DNA of 64,000 bases, taken from a bacterium. GTDB taxonomy: Bacteria; Chloroflexota; Anaerolineae; Caldilineales; Caldilineaceae. The position numbers were made by a program, and so were the translations under genes. The DNA lies in the NCBI GenBank assembly GCA_016124945.1, contig WGMT01000036.1, forward strand, positions 124,001 to 188,000, written 5' to 3'. Positions 1 through 7,848 of this stretch are shown piece after piece. Each line of letters begins with the position of its first letter. The stretch's first letter is position 1. A model generated the notes under the pieces. The model did not search any database, was not told where the DNA came from, and saw only the letters and a list, made by a program, of their open reading frames with translations.

Positions 1-236
1 TCCAGGGCGTCGACTTCGAGGCCGCTGTCGTCGGCCCAGGTCCACAAGCCGGTCATCTCCGTGTAAGCGCGCGCCTTGAGGATGGCGTTGCCTTCAAAGG
101 TGTCTTCCGTCTCGTCCACGTCTTCGGTAATGCCCAATTCGTCGAGATAGGTAACGGTCAACGGCAGGTTGGCCAGCAGGGCACGATACTCGCGCACCTT
201 GCCGGGGTTGTGTGTGGCAATCAAGAGACGACGCAT
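1..236 (-). CDS. rdgB: Non-canonical purine NTP pyrophosphatase (RdgB/HAM1), partial
   Basis: Only the first 78 codons are present; the rest runs off the left edge. The N-terminus MRRLLIATHNPGKVREY carries the THNxGKxxE signature of the ITPase/HAM1 family, followed by TFEGNA at residues 46-51 and DDSGLEV at 69-75, which holds the magnesium-binding aspartates. Family members hydrolyse dITP, XTP and similar deaminated purine nucleotides to monophosphates in the cytosol, keeping them out of DNA and RNA. The ATG at 236 follows a GAGGAG ribosome binding site. The gene diverges from prs across a 395-base spacer. Roughly the last 120 residues cannot be seen. Confidence 0.9.
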   Translation of the reverse strand, partial: MRRLLIATHNPGKVREYRALLANLPLTVTYLDELGITEDVDETEDTFEGNAILKARAYTEMTGLWTWADDSGLEVDAL

Positions 237-259
237 CGAGTTCTCCTCAAAAAAATTAC

Positions 260-503
260 GATCCACGAAGCCATACAGAGTGATACGAAGAACAAAGAAA
301 GGACACGGATTTCAGGATTTTATGGATTTCCCGAACGACACAGGATAAAACACGTTTGAAGTGAATCAGTGAGTTTTCTGAAGATACTCGACATCCACTT
401 ATCTCCTTGAACCCGCCGACAAGCGTTCCACCGCTGAAATCCTAAAAAATCCTGAAATCCGTGTCCTCTTTTCTGCCCTGTTTTTCGTGTTCCTTCGTGG
501 ATC
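260..503. repeat. Inverted-repeat element in the rdgB-prs spacer
   Basis: Perfect arms 303-321 / 446-464 (19 bp) and 260-270 / 493-503 (11 bp) face each other around a unique centre. The arm words (ACACGGATTTCAGGATTTT) recur in looser form at 37554-37627, 38611-38758, 41620-41788 and 46611-46737, so this is one copy of a dispersed family. Short reading frames inside it are not genes. Confidence 0.75.
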
Positions 504-540
504 AATATTCTCCAGCGACCTCCAAGTTTGGCCGCCAGTT

Positions 541-570
541 TTGACCCTCTCTTGTATGCTATCATATAAT
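541..570 (+). promoter_or_regulatory. Sigma-70-type promoter for prs operon
   Basis: TTGACC (541-546), an 18-base spacer and a perfect TATAAT (565-570). Transcription would start near 577, giving a leader of about 55 bases before the GTG of prs, whose ribosome binding site GAGGGAGAA lies at 619-627. Confidence 0.75.
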
Positions 571-631
571 GACTCCGCCGTGAATTGACCCCCTGTCGTG
601 GCCGTTGTCTTCAATTTAGAGGGAGAATCTC

Positions 632-1585
632 GTGTCCTACCACCCGTTGCGCATCTTTACCGGGTCAGCCCATCCTCAGCTGGCCCAGGAGATGGCCGAT
701 ATCCTTGGCGTGGAGTTGGGGAAATCCACCACGCGTCACCTGCCGGACAGCGAGATTCATGTCATGATCGATGAGGTGGTACGCGATCAGGACATTTTCT
801 TCGTGCAACCATGCAGCCAGCCCGTCAACGATCACATTATGGAGCTAGCACTCTACCTGGACGCTTTCCGCCGCGCCAGCGCCCACAGTGTGAGTGTGGT
901 GATCCCCTACTTCCCCTACGCTCGCCAGGAACGCATGGCGCGTGGACGGGAAGCGATCAGCGCCCGTGTAGTGGCAAATCTGCTGGAAATGTCCGGTGCG
1001 GCGCGCGTCGTCTTTGTGGACATCCACGCCCGCGCCATTCAGGGCTTTTTCAACATTCCGGTGGACCCGCTGACGGCGCTGCCGTTGCTTGCAGACTACT
1101 TCCGCAAGCCCGAGTACGAGCAAGCCGCCATTGTCAGCCCCGATGTGGGCCGCGCCAGTTTGGCTGGCAAGTATGCAGAGTTGTTGAACCTGCCGTTGGT
1201 GGTCATGCAGAAACGGCGCACCAGTTTCAGCACCACAGAGGCCACCCATGTGGTGGGCGACATGGAAGGGCGTCGCCCGATTGTGATCGATGACATGATG
1301 GCCGGTGGCAGCGTGCTCAAGCAGCTAAATGCACTCTACGACAACGGCGCCGTGGGCAAAGCTGCATTCGCCATCACCCACCCGATCCTATTGCCAACAG
1401 CCATCGAACGGCTCGACGCCGACGACCGCATCGAGAAGTTGGTTGTCACCAACACCATTGCCGTACCGCCAGAGAAGCGCAGCCACCCCAAGATCGAAGT
1501 CCTTTCGGTGGCGCCGATGCTGGCCGATATTGTCAATCGCATCCACCAGGGACGCAGCATTTCGCAAGAGTTGATCCTGGTTTAA
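632..1585 (+). CDS. prs: Ribose-phosphate pyrophosphokinase
   Basis: Makes PRPP from ribose 5-phosphate and ATP in the cytosol, feeding purine, pyrimidine, histidine and tryptophan synthesis. The 317 residues match the family length. Visible family blocks are [19 protein letters not shown] (about 92-110), [13 protein letters not shown] with the catalytic-region His132 (128-140), VSPDVG (168-173), QKRR (193-196) and a PRPP loop [11 protein letters not shown] (217-227). That loop departs from the usual DDMIDTGGT: the threonine is missing. Start is GTG, supported by GAGGGAG upstream and a good promoter. It is the first gene of a plus-strand run with a bactofilin, tpx and plsY (gap to the next gene 14 bases). 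Confidence 0.93.
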   Translation: MSYHPLRIFTGSAHPQLAQEMADILGVELGKSTTRHLPDSEIHVMIDEVVRDQDIFFVQPCSQPVNDHIMELALYLDAFRRASAHSVSVVIPYFPYARQERMARGREAISARVVANLLEMSGAARVVFVDIHARAIQGFFNIPVDPLTALPLLADYFRKPEYEQAAIVSPDVGRASLAGKYAELLNLPLVVMQKRRTSFSTTEATHVVGDMEGRRPIVIDDMMAGGSVLKQLNALYDNGAVGKAAFAITHPILLPTAIERLDADDRIEKLVVTNTIAVPPEKRSHPKIEVLSVAPMLADIVNRIHQGRSISQELILV

Positions 1586-1599
1586 TTCTGGAGGAATCC

Positions 1600-2034
1600 G
1601 TGTTCCGACGCGCAAATCGTTCCACGCCAGACGCCATCGAAGTGATCATCGGGCCGCGCGCCAGTTACAATGGTACGCTGCGCAGCGACACCAGCATCCG
1701 TGTGGACGGAGTGGTGGAATCGGGGTTGTTGCAGACTGCGGCCAACGTCATCCTCACCGAGACGGCGCGGGTGAACTGTGAGATTCAGGCACGCACGGTG
1801 AGCATCCGCGGCCGCTTCAACGGTGTCATCACCGCCGACCGTGTGGAACTGCTCGCGGGGTGTCATGTCAGCGGCGCGCTCTACGTCAACAGTTTTTTGC
1901 TCGACGACGGCGCCGTCCTCGACGGTGAGTTGCACATGCAGGGCGCAGAAGACACGCCTTCCCCCACGCCACAGCCATCCCCCACATCATCGATTCCGAT
2001 TATTCCCGGCCCGTATGGGCGCGAACAAAGATAA
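1600..2034 (+). CDS. Bactofilin (polymer-forming cytoskeletal protein)
   Basis: A 144-residue protein whose central 100 residues are the short repeated turns of a right-handed beta-helix (IIGPRASYNGTL, IRVDGVVESG, VNCEIQARTVSIRG, RFNGVI, CHVSGALY, AVLDGEL), the hallmark of the bactofilin family. These proteins self-assemble without nucleotide into filaments lying under the membrane and are used in cell shape, stalks or polarity. The C-terminal 25 residues are a Pro/Ser/Thr-rich tail. The GTG start follows GGAGG at close spacing, 14 bases after prs. No signal peptide or membrane segment. The particular cell structure it serves cannot be told from sequence. Confidence 0.88.
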   Translation: MFRRANRSTPDAIEVIIGPRASYNGTLRSDTSIRVDGVVESGLLQTAANVILTETARVNCEIQARTVSIRGRFNGVITADRVELLAGCHVSGALYVNSFLLDDGAVLDGELHMQGAEDTPSPTPQPSPTSSIPIIPGPYGREQR

Positions 2035-2065
2035 CACATCCTCATTCACAAGAAAGGCTCCACCC

Positions 2066-2593
2066 TTGACAACCACCATCGAAGAGATGAGTGTCCTGCT
2101 CGGCGACACAAAGCTAACCGTGCAGGGGACACGTGTAAACGTGGGCGATCCCGCCCCCGAAGTGACAATGGCCGACGGCTGGATCTCGTCGGCGAAGATG
2201 CTGGAGAGCACTGCGGGCAAAGTACGCCTGATCAGCGTCATCCCCTGCATTCAGACACGCATTTGCGACATGCAGACGCGGCGTATGAACGAGGAAGCCG
2301 CTGCGTTGGGCGAGGACGTGGTGGTGATCACCATCAGCGCCGACCCGCCGCCGGTGCAGGGCGTCTGGTGTGGCGCTGCCGGTGTTGACCGGGTGAAGAT
2401 GCTCTCTGATCACCAGGAGATGGCCTTTGGTGACGCCTACGGCGTCAACGTGACGGCGATGCGAGCGCACCAGCGTTCCATGTTCGTGGTGGATCAGAAC
2501 GACATGGTGCGCTACGTTGAGTACATCCCCGAAATCGGTTCCCACCCCAACTACGACGCAGCGCTGGCCGCTGTACGTTCCCTCCTGGCCTAG
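2066..2593 (+). CDS. tpx: Thiol peroxidase (atypical 2-Cys peroxiredoxin)
   Basis: Reduces hydrogen and alkyl peroxides with thioredoxin-derived electrons. The frame is open well upstream, but TTG at 2066 follows AGAAAGG and gives 175 residues, close to the Tpx norm of about 165; an ATG at 2087 is the alternative. Family blocks: VNVGDPAPEVT (24-34), the peroxidatic site TRICDMQTRRMNEEAA with Cys67 (64-79), and the resolving Cys102 in WCGAAGVD. LSDHQEMAFGDAYGV and VRYVEYIPEIGSHPNYDAAL complete the Tpx pattern. An extra Cys61 stands where most Tpx have Ser (PCIQT instead of PSLDT). The oxyR-like gene 1.2 kb downstream fits a peroxide-defence context. Confidence 0.93.
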   Translation: MTTTIEEMSVLLGDTKLTVQGTRVNVGDPAPEVTMADGWISSAKMLESTAGKVRLISVIPCIQTRICDMQTRRMNEEAAALGEDVVVITISADPPPVQGVWCGAAGVDRVKMLSDHQEMAFGDAYGVNVTAMRAHQRSMFVVDQNDMVRYVEYIPEIGSHPNYDAALAAVRSLLA

Positions 2594-2680
2594 TAAATCC
2601 CGGCGTACATCTGGCTGCCCCATTGGTGGGTGTTGCCAGACGTACGCCTCGGTATTTACGTCATCGGAAATAGGATCAAC

Positions 2681-3325
2681 ATGGACTGGCTCTACATTGT
2701 CGCTGCCGCTGTGATCGGGTTTGTGTTGGGATCTGTACCTGTGGGGCTGTGGGTGTGCGCCGCCTACGGTGTGGACATCCGCAAAGTAGGCAGTGGACGC
2801 ATCGGCGGCACCAACGCCTGGCGAGCGGCGGGCCTCAAAGCCGCCATCCCCACAGTGCTGGGCGATGCGCTCAAAGGCGCAATTGCCGTGATTTTAGTAC
2901 GGCTATTGATCGACCAACTCGCGCCGGGGATGGACGGCACATTGCGCGCCCTGGCTGCGTCTTTGGCCGGCGGGGCCGCGGTTTGGGGACACAACCGTTC
3001 GCTCTTTATGGGCTTCAAAGGCGGCGGCGCCGGCGGCATCACCACAGCAGCGACGACGATGGCGATCTCGCCATTGGCCGGTGGCATTGTCTGGTTGACA
3101 GGCGCGCTGCTGATCTGGTGGAGCCGCATGGCCTCTGTCGGCACCTTCGCCGTGGGCGCTTGCTCGCTGGCGACGTTGCTCTTCCTCTTCATTGTGGACA
3201 ATCAACGCTGGCCGTGGCCCTACGCTCTCTTTGGGCTGCTTGTCTTCCTCGCTGTGACAATTGCGCTGCGTCGCAACCGTCAAGCACTCAAAGACGGCAA
3301 AGAGCGCGTCATCACGATTTGGTGA
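2681..3325 (+). CDS. plsY: Glycerol-3-phosphate acyltransferase PlsY
   Basis: Membrane enzyme that moves an acyl group from acyl-phosphate to glycerol 3-phosphate, the first committed step of phospholipid synthesis. ATG at 2681 gives 214 residues, near the family's 200; an upstream in-frame ATG at 2630 would add 17 residues that match nothing. Visible motifs are DIRKVGSGRIGGTNAWR (32-48; family GSGNIGATN), GDALKG (61-66) and GHNRSLFMGFKGGGAGG (103-119; family GHxxxxxxxFKGGKG). The Lys of GGKG is Gly here. Five or so hydrophobic segments are evident. It is the last gene of the prs run, 87 bases after tpx. Confidence 0.9.
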   Translation: MDWLYIVAAAVIGFVLGSVPVGLWVCAAYGVDIRKVGSGRIGGTNAWRAAGLKAAIPTVLGDALKGAIAVILVRLLIDQLAPGMDGTLRALAASLAGGAAVWGHNRSLFMGFKGGGAGGITTAATTMAISPLAGGIVWLTGALLIWWSRMASVGTFAVGACSLATLLFLFIVDNQRWPWPYALFGLLVFLAVTIALRRNRQALKDGKERVITIW

Positions 3326-3341
3326 TGGGGGGGGTTAGGGG

Positions 3342-3477
3342 CATCGGCGTTAAGATAGGTGCCAGCCAAAGTGCCGGGGACTTCACGCTGGACGTGACGC
3401 CAGGAGTGAATGCCCCGTGTCGCTGCGGCGAGAAGTCCCCGGCACTTGCTTGTACGGAGCTTAAGTTAACGCCGATG
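3342..3477. repeat. Nested palindromic element downstream of plsY
   Basis: Outer perfect arms 3342-3353 / 3466-3477 (CATCGGCGTTAA) and inner perfect arms 3369-3384 / 3432-3447 (16 bp, AAGTGCCGGGGACTTC). The element is bracketed by direct copies of GGGGTTAGGGG, as though placed between two units of a heptad array. Its ends (CAT..GTTAAG) resemble those of the element at 7527-7650. Confidence 0.7.
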
Positions 3478-3585
3478 GGGGTTAGGGGACTGGGGATTGG
3501 GTTGAGGGAAATCCCTGAGAGAAGCGTCTATCAAGACATTCGAATGTTACGATTCCGCTTAGTTTGCGGTAGATGCAACTAGAAT

Positions 3586-3624
3586 GAAACGCCCGTAATC
3601 GACATGATTGCGGGCGTTTCTTTT
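3586..3624 (+). terminator. Rho-independent terminator
   Basis: Arms 3586-3600 and 3606-3620 (GAAACGCCCG..., 15 bp with one G-T pair) with a 5-base loop, followed by TTTT on the plus strand. Placed to end the prs-plsY transcript before the oxyR-like gene. Confidence 0.7.
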
Positions 3625-3647
3625 CACTTTCGCATGGGTGTACTTCA

Positions 3648-3700
3648 ACTTGGGTGAGCGCGCGGCGACAGTGCCAGGCACTGTCTGCACCCAACGTGAA
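3648..3700. repeat. Dispersed palindromic repeat, copy 1
   Basis: Core ACAGTGCCAGGCACTGT is a 17-base palindrome flanked by ACTTGGGTG and CACCCAACGT. Related copies, in either orientation, are at 10486-10530 and 18054-18160, sharing CACTGT, a GCGC stretch and CCCAA-TTGAA. Confidence 0.5.
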
Positions 3701-3787
3701 GCACCTTACACTTAAATTGGGACTCGACAACACAACGTCTTTGCACTACATTTCATAGATACAGCGTCTACAAAGCACGTCTAATCA

Positions 3788-3802
3788 ATAGAAAATGTCT
3801 AT
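3788..3802. promoter_or_regulatory. OxyR-type operator half (ATAG-N7-CTAT)
   Basis: ATAGAAAATGTCTAT matches the ATAG-N7-CTAT element that makes up half of the classical OxyR site and also fits the LysR T-N11-A rule. It ends six bases before the ATG of the oxyR-like gene, where it would block or sense its own transcription or translation. A weaker ATAG..CTAC pair lies upstream at about 3758-3774. No Shine-Dalgarno sequence fits between operator and start. Confidence 0.55.
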
Positions 3803-3807
3803 AAAAT

Positions 3808-4722
3808 ATGGAAATTCATCAGCTTCAATACTTCGTGGCAATTGTAGAGACAGGTGGATTCAGCCGCGCCGCCGAACGTTGTAATGTGGCGCAGCCGTCG
3901 TTGAGCCAGCAGATTATCAAACTGGAACAAGAGTTGGGCCGTCCACTCTTTGATCGGCTTGGGCGTAGTGTGGCATTGACGGAAACAGGACATGCGCTGT
4001 TGCCACGGGCGCGCCGCATTTTGGCCGAAGTGCAAGAAGTGGAACGTGGCCTGCTCAAGGACATCGAAAGCGGCCAGGGACGGCTGGCGGTGGGGGCGAT
4101 CCCCACGATTGCACCGTTCCTGTTGCCGCAGGTGATCGAGCAATTTTCGCAACGCTTTCCCGGCGCAGAATTGAGCGTCCACGAAGACTTCACCGAGAAT
4201 CTGATCGTGGGTTTGATCGCCGGCAAATTGGATGTGGGGATCATGAGCCTGCCCATCCAACACAAGCAGATCGTGGCGGAAAATCTTTTCAGCGAACCTT
4301 TGTTGGTGGCATCACCGCGCAACCACGAATTGATCAACCGCAGCGAAATCACCACCCGCGAGCTAAGCAACTTCCCCTTTATTGCCATCAACGAGATCCA
4401 CTGTTTGGGCGAACAGATCCAGTCGTTTTGCATCCAGCAAAGCGTCGAGATCGACATTGTCTGCCACACCTCGCAACTGGTGACGGTACAAAACTGTGTC
4501 GCCCTGGGCCTGGGCATCTCGCTGGTGCCGCAAATGCTGGCCGCCCGCGACCACTCAGGCGACATCATTTACCGCATGGTCAGTGGCGTCGTGCCGGAAC
4601 GCAAAATTGTGGCCGCCTACCACAGCGGGCGGATTCAGTCTTTCCTAACGCGAGAGTTTGTGGGGCTGGTGCGGGAGGAGCACGAGAAGTTGATAGGAGC
4701 GGAGAAGCGGTGGAGCGGTTAA
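3808..4722 (+). CDS. oxyR: LysR-family peroxide regulator, OxyR-like
   Basis: 304 residues: winged helix-turn-helix at the N-terminus (LQYFVAIVETGGFSRAAER, VAQPSLSQQI), then a LysR substrate-binding fold. The key evidence is the redox pair: IHCLGEQIQSFC places cysteines at residues 199 and 208, the same numbering and nine-residue spacing as the disulfide pair of E. coli OxyR, in the matching GHCLRDQAMGFC block. GAIPTIAPFLLP and GLGISLVPQ also match. In the family, peroxide oxidises the pair and the regulator switches on catalase and peroxidase genes. An OxyR-like operator abuts the start codon, suggesting self-regulation. The last codons, RWSG and TAA, are made of the tandem repeat that follows. 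Confidence 0.85.
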   Translation: MEIHQLQYFVAIVETGGFSRAAERCNVAQPSLSQQIIKLEQELGRPLFDRLGRSVALTETGHALLPRARRILAEVQEVERGLLKDIESGQGRLAVGAIPTIAPFLLPQVIEQFSQRFPGAELSVHEDFTENLIVGLIAGKLDVGIMSLPIQHKQIVAENLFSEPLLVASPRNHELINRSEITTRELSNFPFIAINEIHCLGEQIQSFCIQQSVEIDIVCHTSQLVTVQNCVALGLGISLVPQMLAARDHSGDIIYRMVSGVVPERKIVAAYHSGRIQSFLTREFVGLVREEHEKLIGAEKRWSG

Positions 4723-5016
4723 GCGGTGGAGCGTTGGAGCGTTGGAACGTTGGAGCGGTGGAACGGTGGAGCGTTGGAGCGTTGGAGCGGTGGAGCGGTG
4801 GAGCGTTGGAACGTTGGAACGTTGGAACGTTGGAGCGTTGGAACGTTGGAGCGGTGGAACGGTGGAGCGGTGGAGCGGTGGAGCGTTGGAGCGGTGGAGC
4901 GTTGGAGCGTTGGAACGGAGAGTCGAACATTCCGTCTCCGCTTCTCCGCTCCAACGCTTTAACGTTTCAACGCTCCAACGCTCCAACGCTTTAACGTTTC
5001 AACGCTTAACCGTTTC
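4697..5016. repeat. 8-base tandem repeat array with mirrored half
   Basis: From about 4700 to 4918 the sequence is almost entirely TGGARCGK units (TGGAGCGT, TGGAACGT, TGGAGCGG, TGGAACGG). After about 20 unrelated bases the complement (CTCCAACG, TTTCAACG, TTTAACG units) runs from about 4937 to 5013, so the whole can fold into a long imperfect hairpin. It lies exactly between two convergent genes. The open frames through it (ERWSVG-type repeats) are artefacts. Confidence 0.9.
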
Positions 5017-5017
5017 A

Positions 5018-6424
5018 TCAAAACGTGAACTTCTGCCCACGCTCAGGAATCTCTACACGCCGGTGCCCCTGTTCGCGCAGTTTGCCCGCAAGGACGCCGG
5101 CGGGTTCCTCTTCGCCGTGGACGAGGAAGGTGTGTTGGAGGCGCTGTTTGTCGAAATGGGCAGCCCATTCGAGCAGTTCGGCCTGGTCGGCGTGGGCGCT
5201 GTAGCCGTCGATTTTGGCCACTTCGGCGTTGACGGTGTATTCGTCGCCGAAGATGCGCACCTTCTTTTCACCATCGAGGATGCGCCGTCCTAGTGTTTGG
5301 TGCGCCTGAAAGCTGACAATGAGCACAGTGTTTTTGCTCTGCTCGATGTTGTTCTTGAGGTGATGCAACACACGCCCACTTTCAGCCATGCCACTGGCGC
5401 TGATGATGACAGCCGGGCTGTTGAGGAAGTTAAGCTGTTTGCTGCGCCGCACATCGCGCACGTACTCGATGTGGGGGTAGTCGAACGGGTTGCGGCGGCC
5501 ATCTGCATCGAGGAAGGCTTCCACGTCGCTGTCCCACGCTTCGGGGTGCATGCGGAAGACATCGGTGGCGTTGACGGCCAGCGGGCTGTCCACAAAGACG
5601 GGGATCTCGGGAATGTCGCCCTGGGCGTCGAGTTGGTTGAGGGCATAGACGATCTCCTGTGTGCGACCCACGGCGAAGGCGGGGATGATCACCTTGCCCT
5701 GCCGTTTGGCGGTGCGCACCACCACGTTTTCGAGGGCACGCCGGGCGTCGGCGTAGGTGCCGTGTAGACGGTCGCCGTAGGTGCTTTCCAGCATCAGAAT
5801 GTCGGCTTCGGTGACGACGGCGGGGCTGCGCAGGATGGCGATTTCGTCGCGGCCCAGGTCACCGCTAAAGACGAGCCGCCATGATTTGCCGCTGTCGTGT
5901 TCCTGGATATCAAGGGCGACGATAGCCGATCCCAAAATGTGGCCGGCTTCGTGGAAGGTCAACTGCACACCGTCGGCTACAGGGACGCTGCGCGCCATGC
6001 CCACGCTGACAAAGGCTTCGAGCGCAGTGCGAGCGTCTTCTTGGGTGTAGATGGGTTCGACAGGCGCCTCTCCCTTACGTGCGCGTCGCTTATTAACGTA
6101 CTCCACATCCCTTTCTTGAATGTAGCCGCTGTCGAGCAACATGTAAGCGGAGAGGTTGCGTGTTGCGGCGGTACACCAGATCGGTCCTTTGAAGCCCTGT
6201 TTCACCAGATTGGGCAGGTTGCCGGCGTGATCAATGTGGGCATGGCTCAGGATCACAGCGTCGATGGTCGCCGGATCGAAGGGAAAATGGAGGTTCCGTT
6301 CGTATGTCTCGGCACGGCGGCCCTGGAAGAGACCACATTCGAGCAAAATGCGCTGCCCGTTGACCTCAAGCAGATGCATTGAGCCGGTCACCTCACGGGC
6401 CGCGCCCAGGAAAGAGATCTGCAT
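5018..6424 (-). CDS. MBL-fold / beta-CASP ribonuclease-like protein
   Basis: 468 residues, COG1236 type (KH-less beta-CASP). The metallo-beta-lactamase zinc motif HAHIDH is at 61-66, followed by EAGHILGSA and SGDLGR; the beta-CASP part shows [50 protein letters not shown] and a final LVHGEEE. Characterised relatives are zinc-dependent endo- or exoribonucleases acting in RNA processing or decay. ATG at 6424 is chosen because AGGAG precedes it by seven bases; the frame remains open further upstream but those 60 residues read through repeats. It converges with the oxyR-like gene across the 8-base repeat array. The exact RNA target is unknown. Confidence 0.85.
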   Translation of the reverse strand: MQISFLGAAREVTGSMHLLEVNGQRILLECGLFQGRRAETYERNLHFPFDPATIDAVILSHAHIDHAGNLPNLVKQGFKGPIWCTAATRNLSAYMLLDSGYIQERDVEYVNKRRARKGEAPVEPIYTQEDARTALEAFVSVGMARSVPVADGVQLTFHEAGHILGSAIVALDIQEHDSGKSWRLVFSGDLGRDEIAILRSPAVVTEADILMLESTYGDRLHGTYADARRALENVVVRTAKRQGKVIIPAFAVGRTQEIVYALNQLDAQGDIPEIPVFVDSPLAVNATDVFRMHPEAWDSDVEAFLDADGRRNPFDYPHIEYVRDVRRSKQLNFLNSPAVIISASGMAESGRVLHHLKNNIEQSKNTVLIVSFQAHQTLGRRILDGEKKVRIFGDEYTVNAEVAKIDGYSAHADQAELLEWAAHFDKQRLQHTFLVHGEEEPAGVLAGKLREQGHRRVEIPERGQKFTF

Positions 6425-6504
6425 AGGGAACTCCTGTTGCGGTGAAAGTTGGGGAATCGTCTGCCCATTATGGACTATTTTGGGGCCGATGGCGAATGTG
6501 TGGG

Positions 6505-6616
6505 AAGTAAGGACGATGGACGACCGACGACCGACGACGGATGACGGGACACAGTGCGATGCAGCCAACAAAGTATACTTGTTCACGCACCACGCGCTAC
6601 GCACCACGCACTACTC
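6505..6616. repeat. Heptad repeats before dapF
   Basis: CGACGAC-type units (about 6509-6535) and then CGCACCACGCGCTACGCACC-type units (6584-6615), the complement of the GTGCGTA heptads seen at 7500. The array ends about 20 bases before the dapF start. Confidence 0.65.
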
Positions 6617-6634
6617 TAAACGGAGAAACCCCGT

Positions 6635-7504
6635 ATGCACTACCACAAATATCACGGGCTCGGCAACGACTATCTTGTCCTTGATCCAAGGACGTTACCC
6701 AGCCCGCTTGACGGCTGTATGACGGCGGCGTGGGCGACAGCAATTTGTGATCGAAACCGGGGCGTGGGCGGCGATGGGATCGTCTATGGTCCTCTGCGCG
6801 TGGACGGTTTGCCCGCCGATCATTTCGCCTGCCAGATTTGGAACCCCGACGGATCCATCGCCGAGGTCAGCGGCAATGGGCTGCGCATCTTTGCACGCTA
6901 CTTACGCGACGTCGGCTACGTGGACATGTTTGCGACGGCATGTACTTTACACAGCGGTGGGCGCGCTGTATCAATCAACTTCGACGCAGGCAAGGACGAC
7001 ACCATCGGCGTTGGGTTGGGCATGGCGACGGCATCGCGCTTGTCCTCACCACCGGTGACCGGTGCAGACGAATTGGGCGACGCGTGGACGGTGAACGTGG
7101 GCAACCCCCATTGTGTCTTCTTCCCCGCTGCTACGGTGACGGTTGACGCCGTCCTCGCCCGGCGCTGGGGGCCGAGTGTAGAAGTAGCCGAGCTTTTTCC
7201 GAACCGTACGAATGTCCAATTTGTGCGTGTTCTCGACCGTCACAATATGTGCATCGAAATTTGGGAACGGGGTGCGGGCTATACCCTGGCCAGCGGTAGT
7301 TCCAGTTGTGCCGCCGCCCTGGCCGCCATCGCCTCAGGCCGCGCCGATTCGCCTGTCAATGTGCAGATGCCCGGCGGCGCGCTGCGCATTGACGTTGTCC
7401 CTGTGGGCAACGAATGGTCCGTCACCCTCCACGGTCCTGTCGTCCCCGTCACCGCCGGTGAATTTGCGCCGTCCTGGGTTGAAAGTGTTGTCTTTGGTGC
7501 GTAG
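6635..7504 (+). CDS. dapF: Diaminopimelate epimerase-like protein with Ser for both catalytic Cys
   Basis: 289 residues that follow the DapF fold end to end: HGLGNDYLVLD, NRGVGGDGIV (41-50), NPDGSIAEVSGNGLR (70-84), GNPHCVFF (156-163), FPNRTNVQFV, ERGAGYTLASGSSSCAAA (211-228). DapF interconverts LL- and meso-diaminopimelate for lysine and peptidoglycan using two cysteine bases, in CGNG and ACGSG. Here both are serine, Ser79 and Ser220, read directly from AGC codons; Cys225 matches the non-catalytic second Cys. So the fold is clear but the chemistry may be slow or changed. GGAG precedes ATG 6635. No other lysine gene is nearby. Alternatives are a racemase or isomerase of the same superfamily. 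Confidence 0.75.
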   Translation: MHYHKYHGLGNDYLVLDPRTLPSPLDGCMTAAWATAICDRNRGVGGDGIVYGPLRVDGLPADHFACQIWNPDGSIAEVSGNGLRIFARYLRDVGYVDMFATACTLHSGGRAVSINFDAGKDDTIGVGLGMATASRLSSPPVTGADELGDAWTVNVGNPHCVFFPAATVTVDAVLARRWGPSVEVAELFPNRTNVQFVRVLDRHNMCIEIWERGAGYTLASGSSSCAAALAAIASGRADSPVNVQMPGGALRIDVVPVGNEWSVTLHGPVVPVTAGEFAPSWVESVVFGA

Positions 7505-7674
7505 TGCGTAGTGCGTAGTGCGTAGTCAATGTCATTAAGTTAAGGAATCCCGTTGTCATACAACTGTGGAGTGAGCATCCTCAGATGCGGCTCTACCAGT
7601 GTGCACCCGCATCTGAGGATGCTCACTCCTCGCTTAACTTAATGACATTGAGTGCGTAGTGCGTAGTGCGTGGA
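7500..7674. repeat. GTGCGTA heptad array interrupted by a palindrome
   Basis: Units of GTGCGTA run from the dapF stop (its TAG is part of GCGTAG) to 7526, and resume in the same direction at 7651-7674. Between them lies a self-contained palindrome (7527-7650). AGT occurs at both junctions. Confidence 0.8.
7527..7650. mobile_element. Candidate inserted nested palindrome (124 bp)
   Basis: Outer arms 7527-7544 / 7633-7650 are perfect over 18 bp and inner arms 7569-7590 / 7607-7628 perfect over 22 bp. It carries no gene. Its position inside a directly repeated heptad array, and end similarity to the element at 3342-3477, suggest a small non-autonomous element (MITE- or REP-like) moved in trans. 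That it is mobile is inference. Confidence 0.5.
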
Positions 7675-7819
7675 CCAGTATAGAGACTTGCCGCTAATTG
7701 GCACGTACCCGGTTCCACAACCCGCGTCAATATCGTTTGAATCGCCACTCCCCAATCCCCGATCACCAGTCGCCGATTCCCACCCCCCACCACACCCGAA
7801 CACCCGTGCGATCTCCCTC

Positions 7820-7848
7820 TTGACACCGCACATACGTTCTTGTATACT
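7820..7848 (+). promoter_or_regulatory. Sigma-70 promoter of lexA
   Basis: Perfect TTGACA (7820-7825), 17-base spacer, TATACT (7843-7848). The predicted start near 7855 leaves a leader of about 130 bases. I see no standard CTGT-N8-ACAG or CGAAC-N4-GTTCG box; GTTC words at 7836 and 7871 are the only hints of an operator. Confidence 0.75.

Noticed and set aside
2749-3582. 277-residue open frame overlapping plsY
   Set aside because: Shifted frame of plsY running on into the palindromic element; Arg/His-rich and without motifs.
4742-5293. Open frames with ERWSVG/LERWNVG repeats on both strands
   Set aside because: They are translations of the 8-base array; the same repetitive peptide appears in several frames and on both strands, and no ribosome site or family similarity exists.
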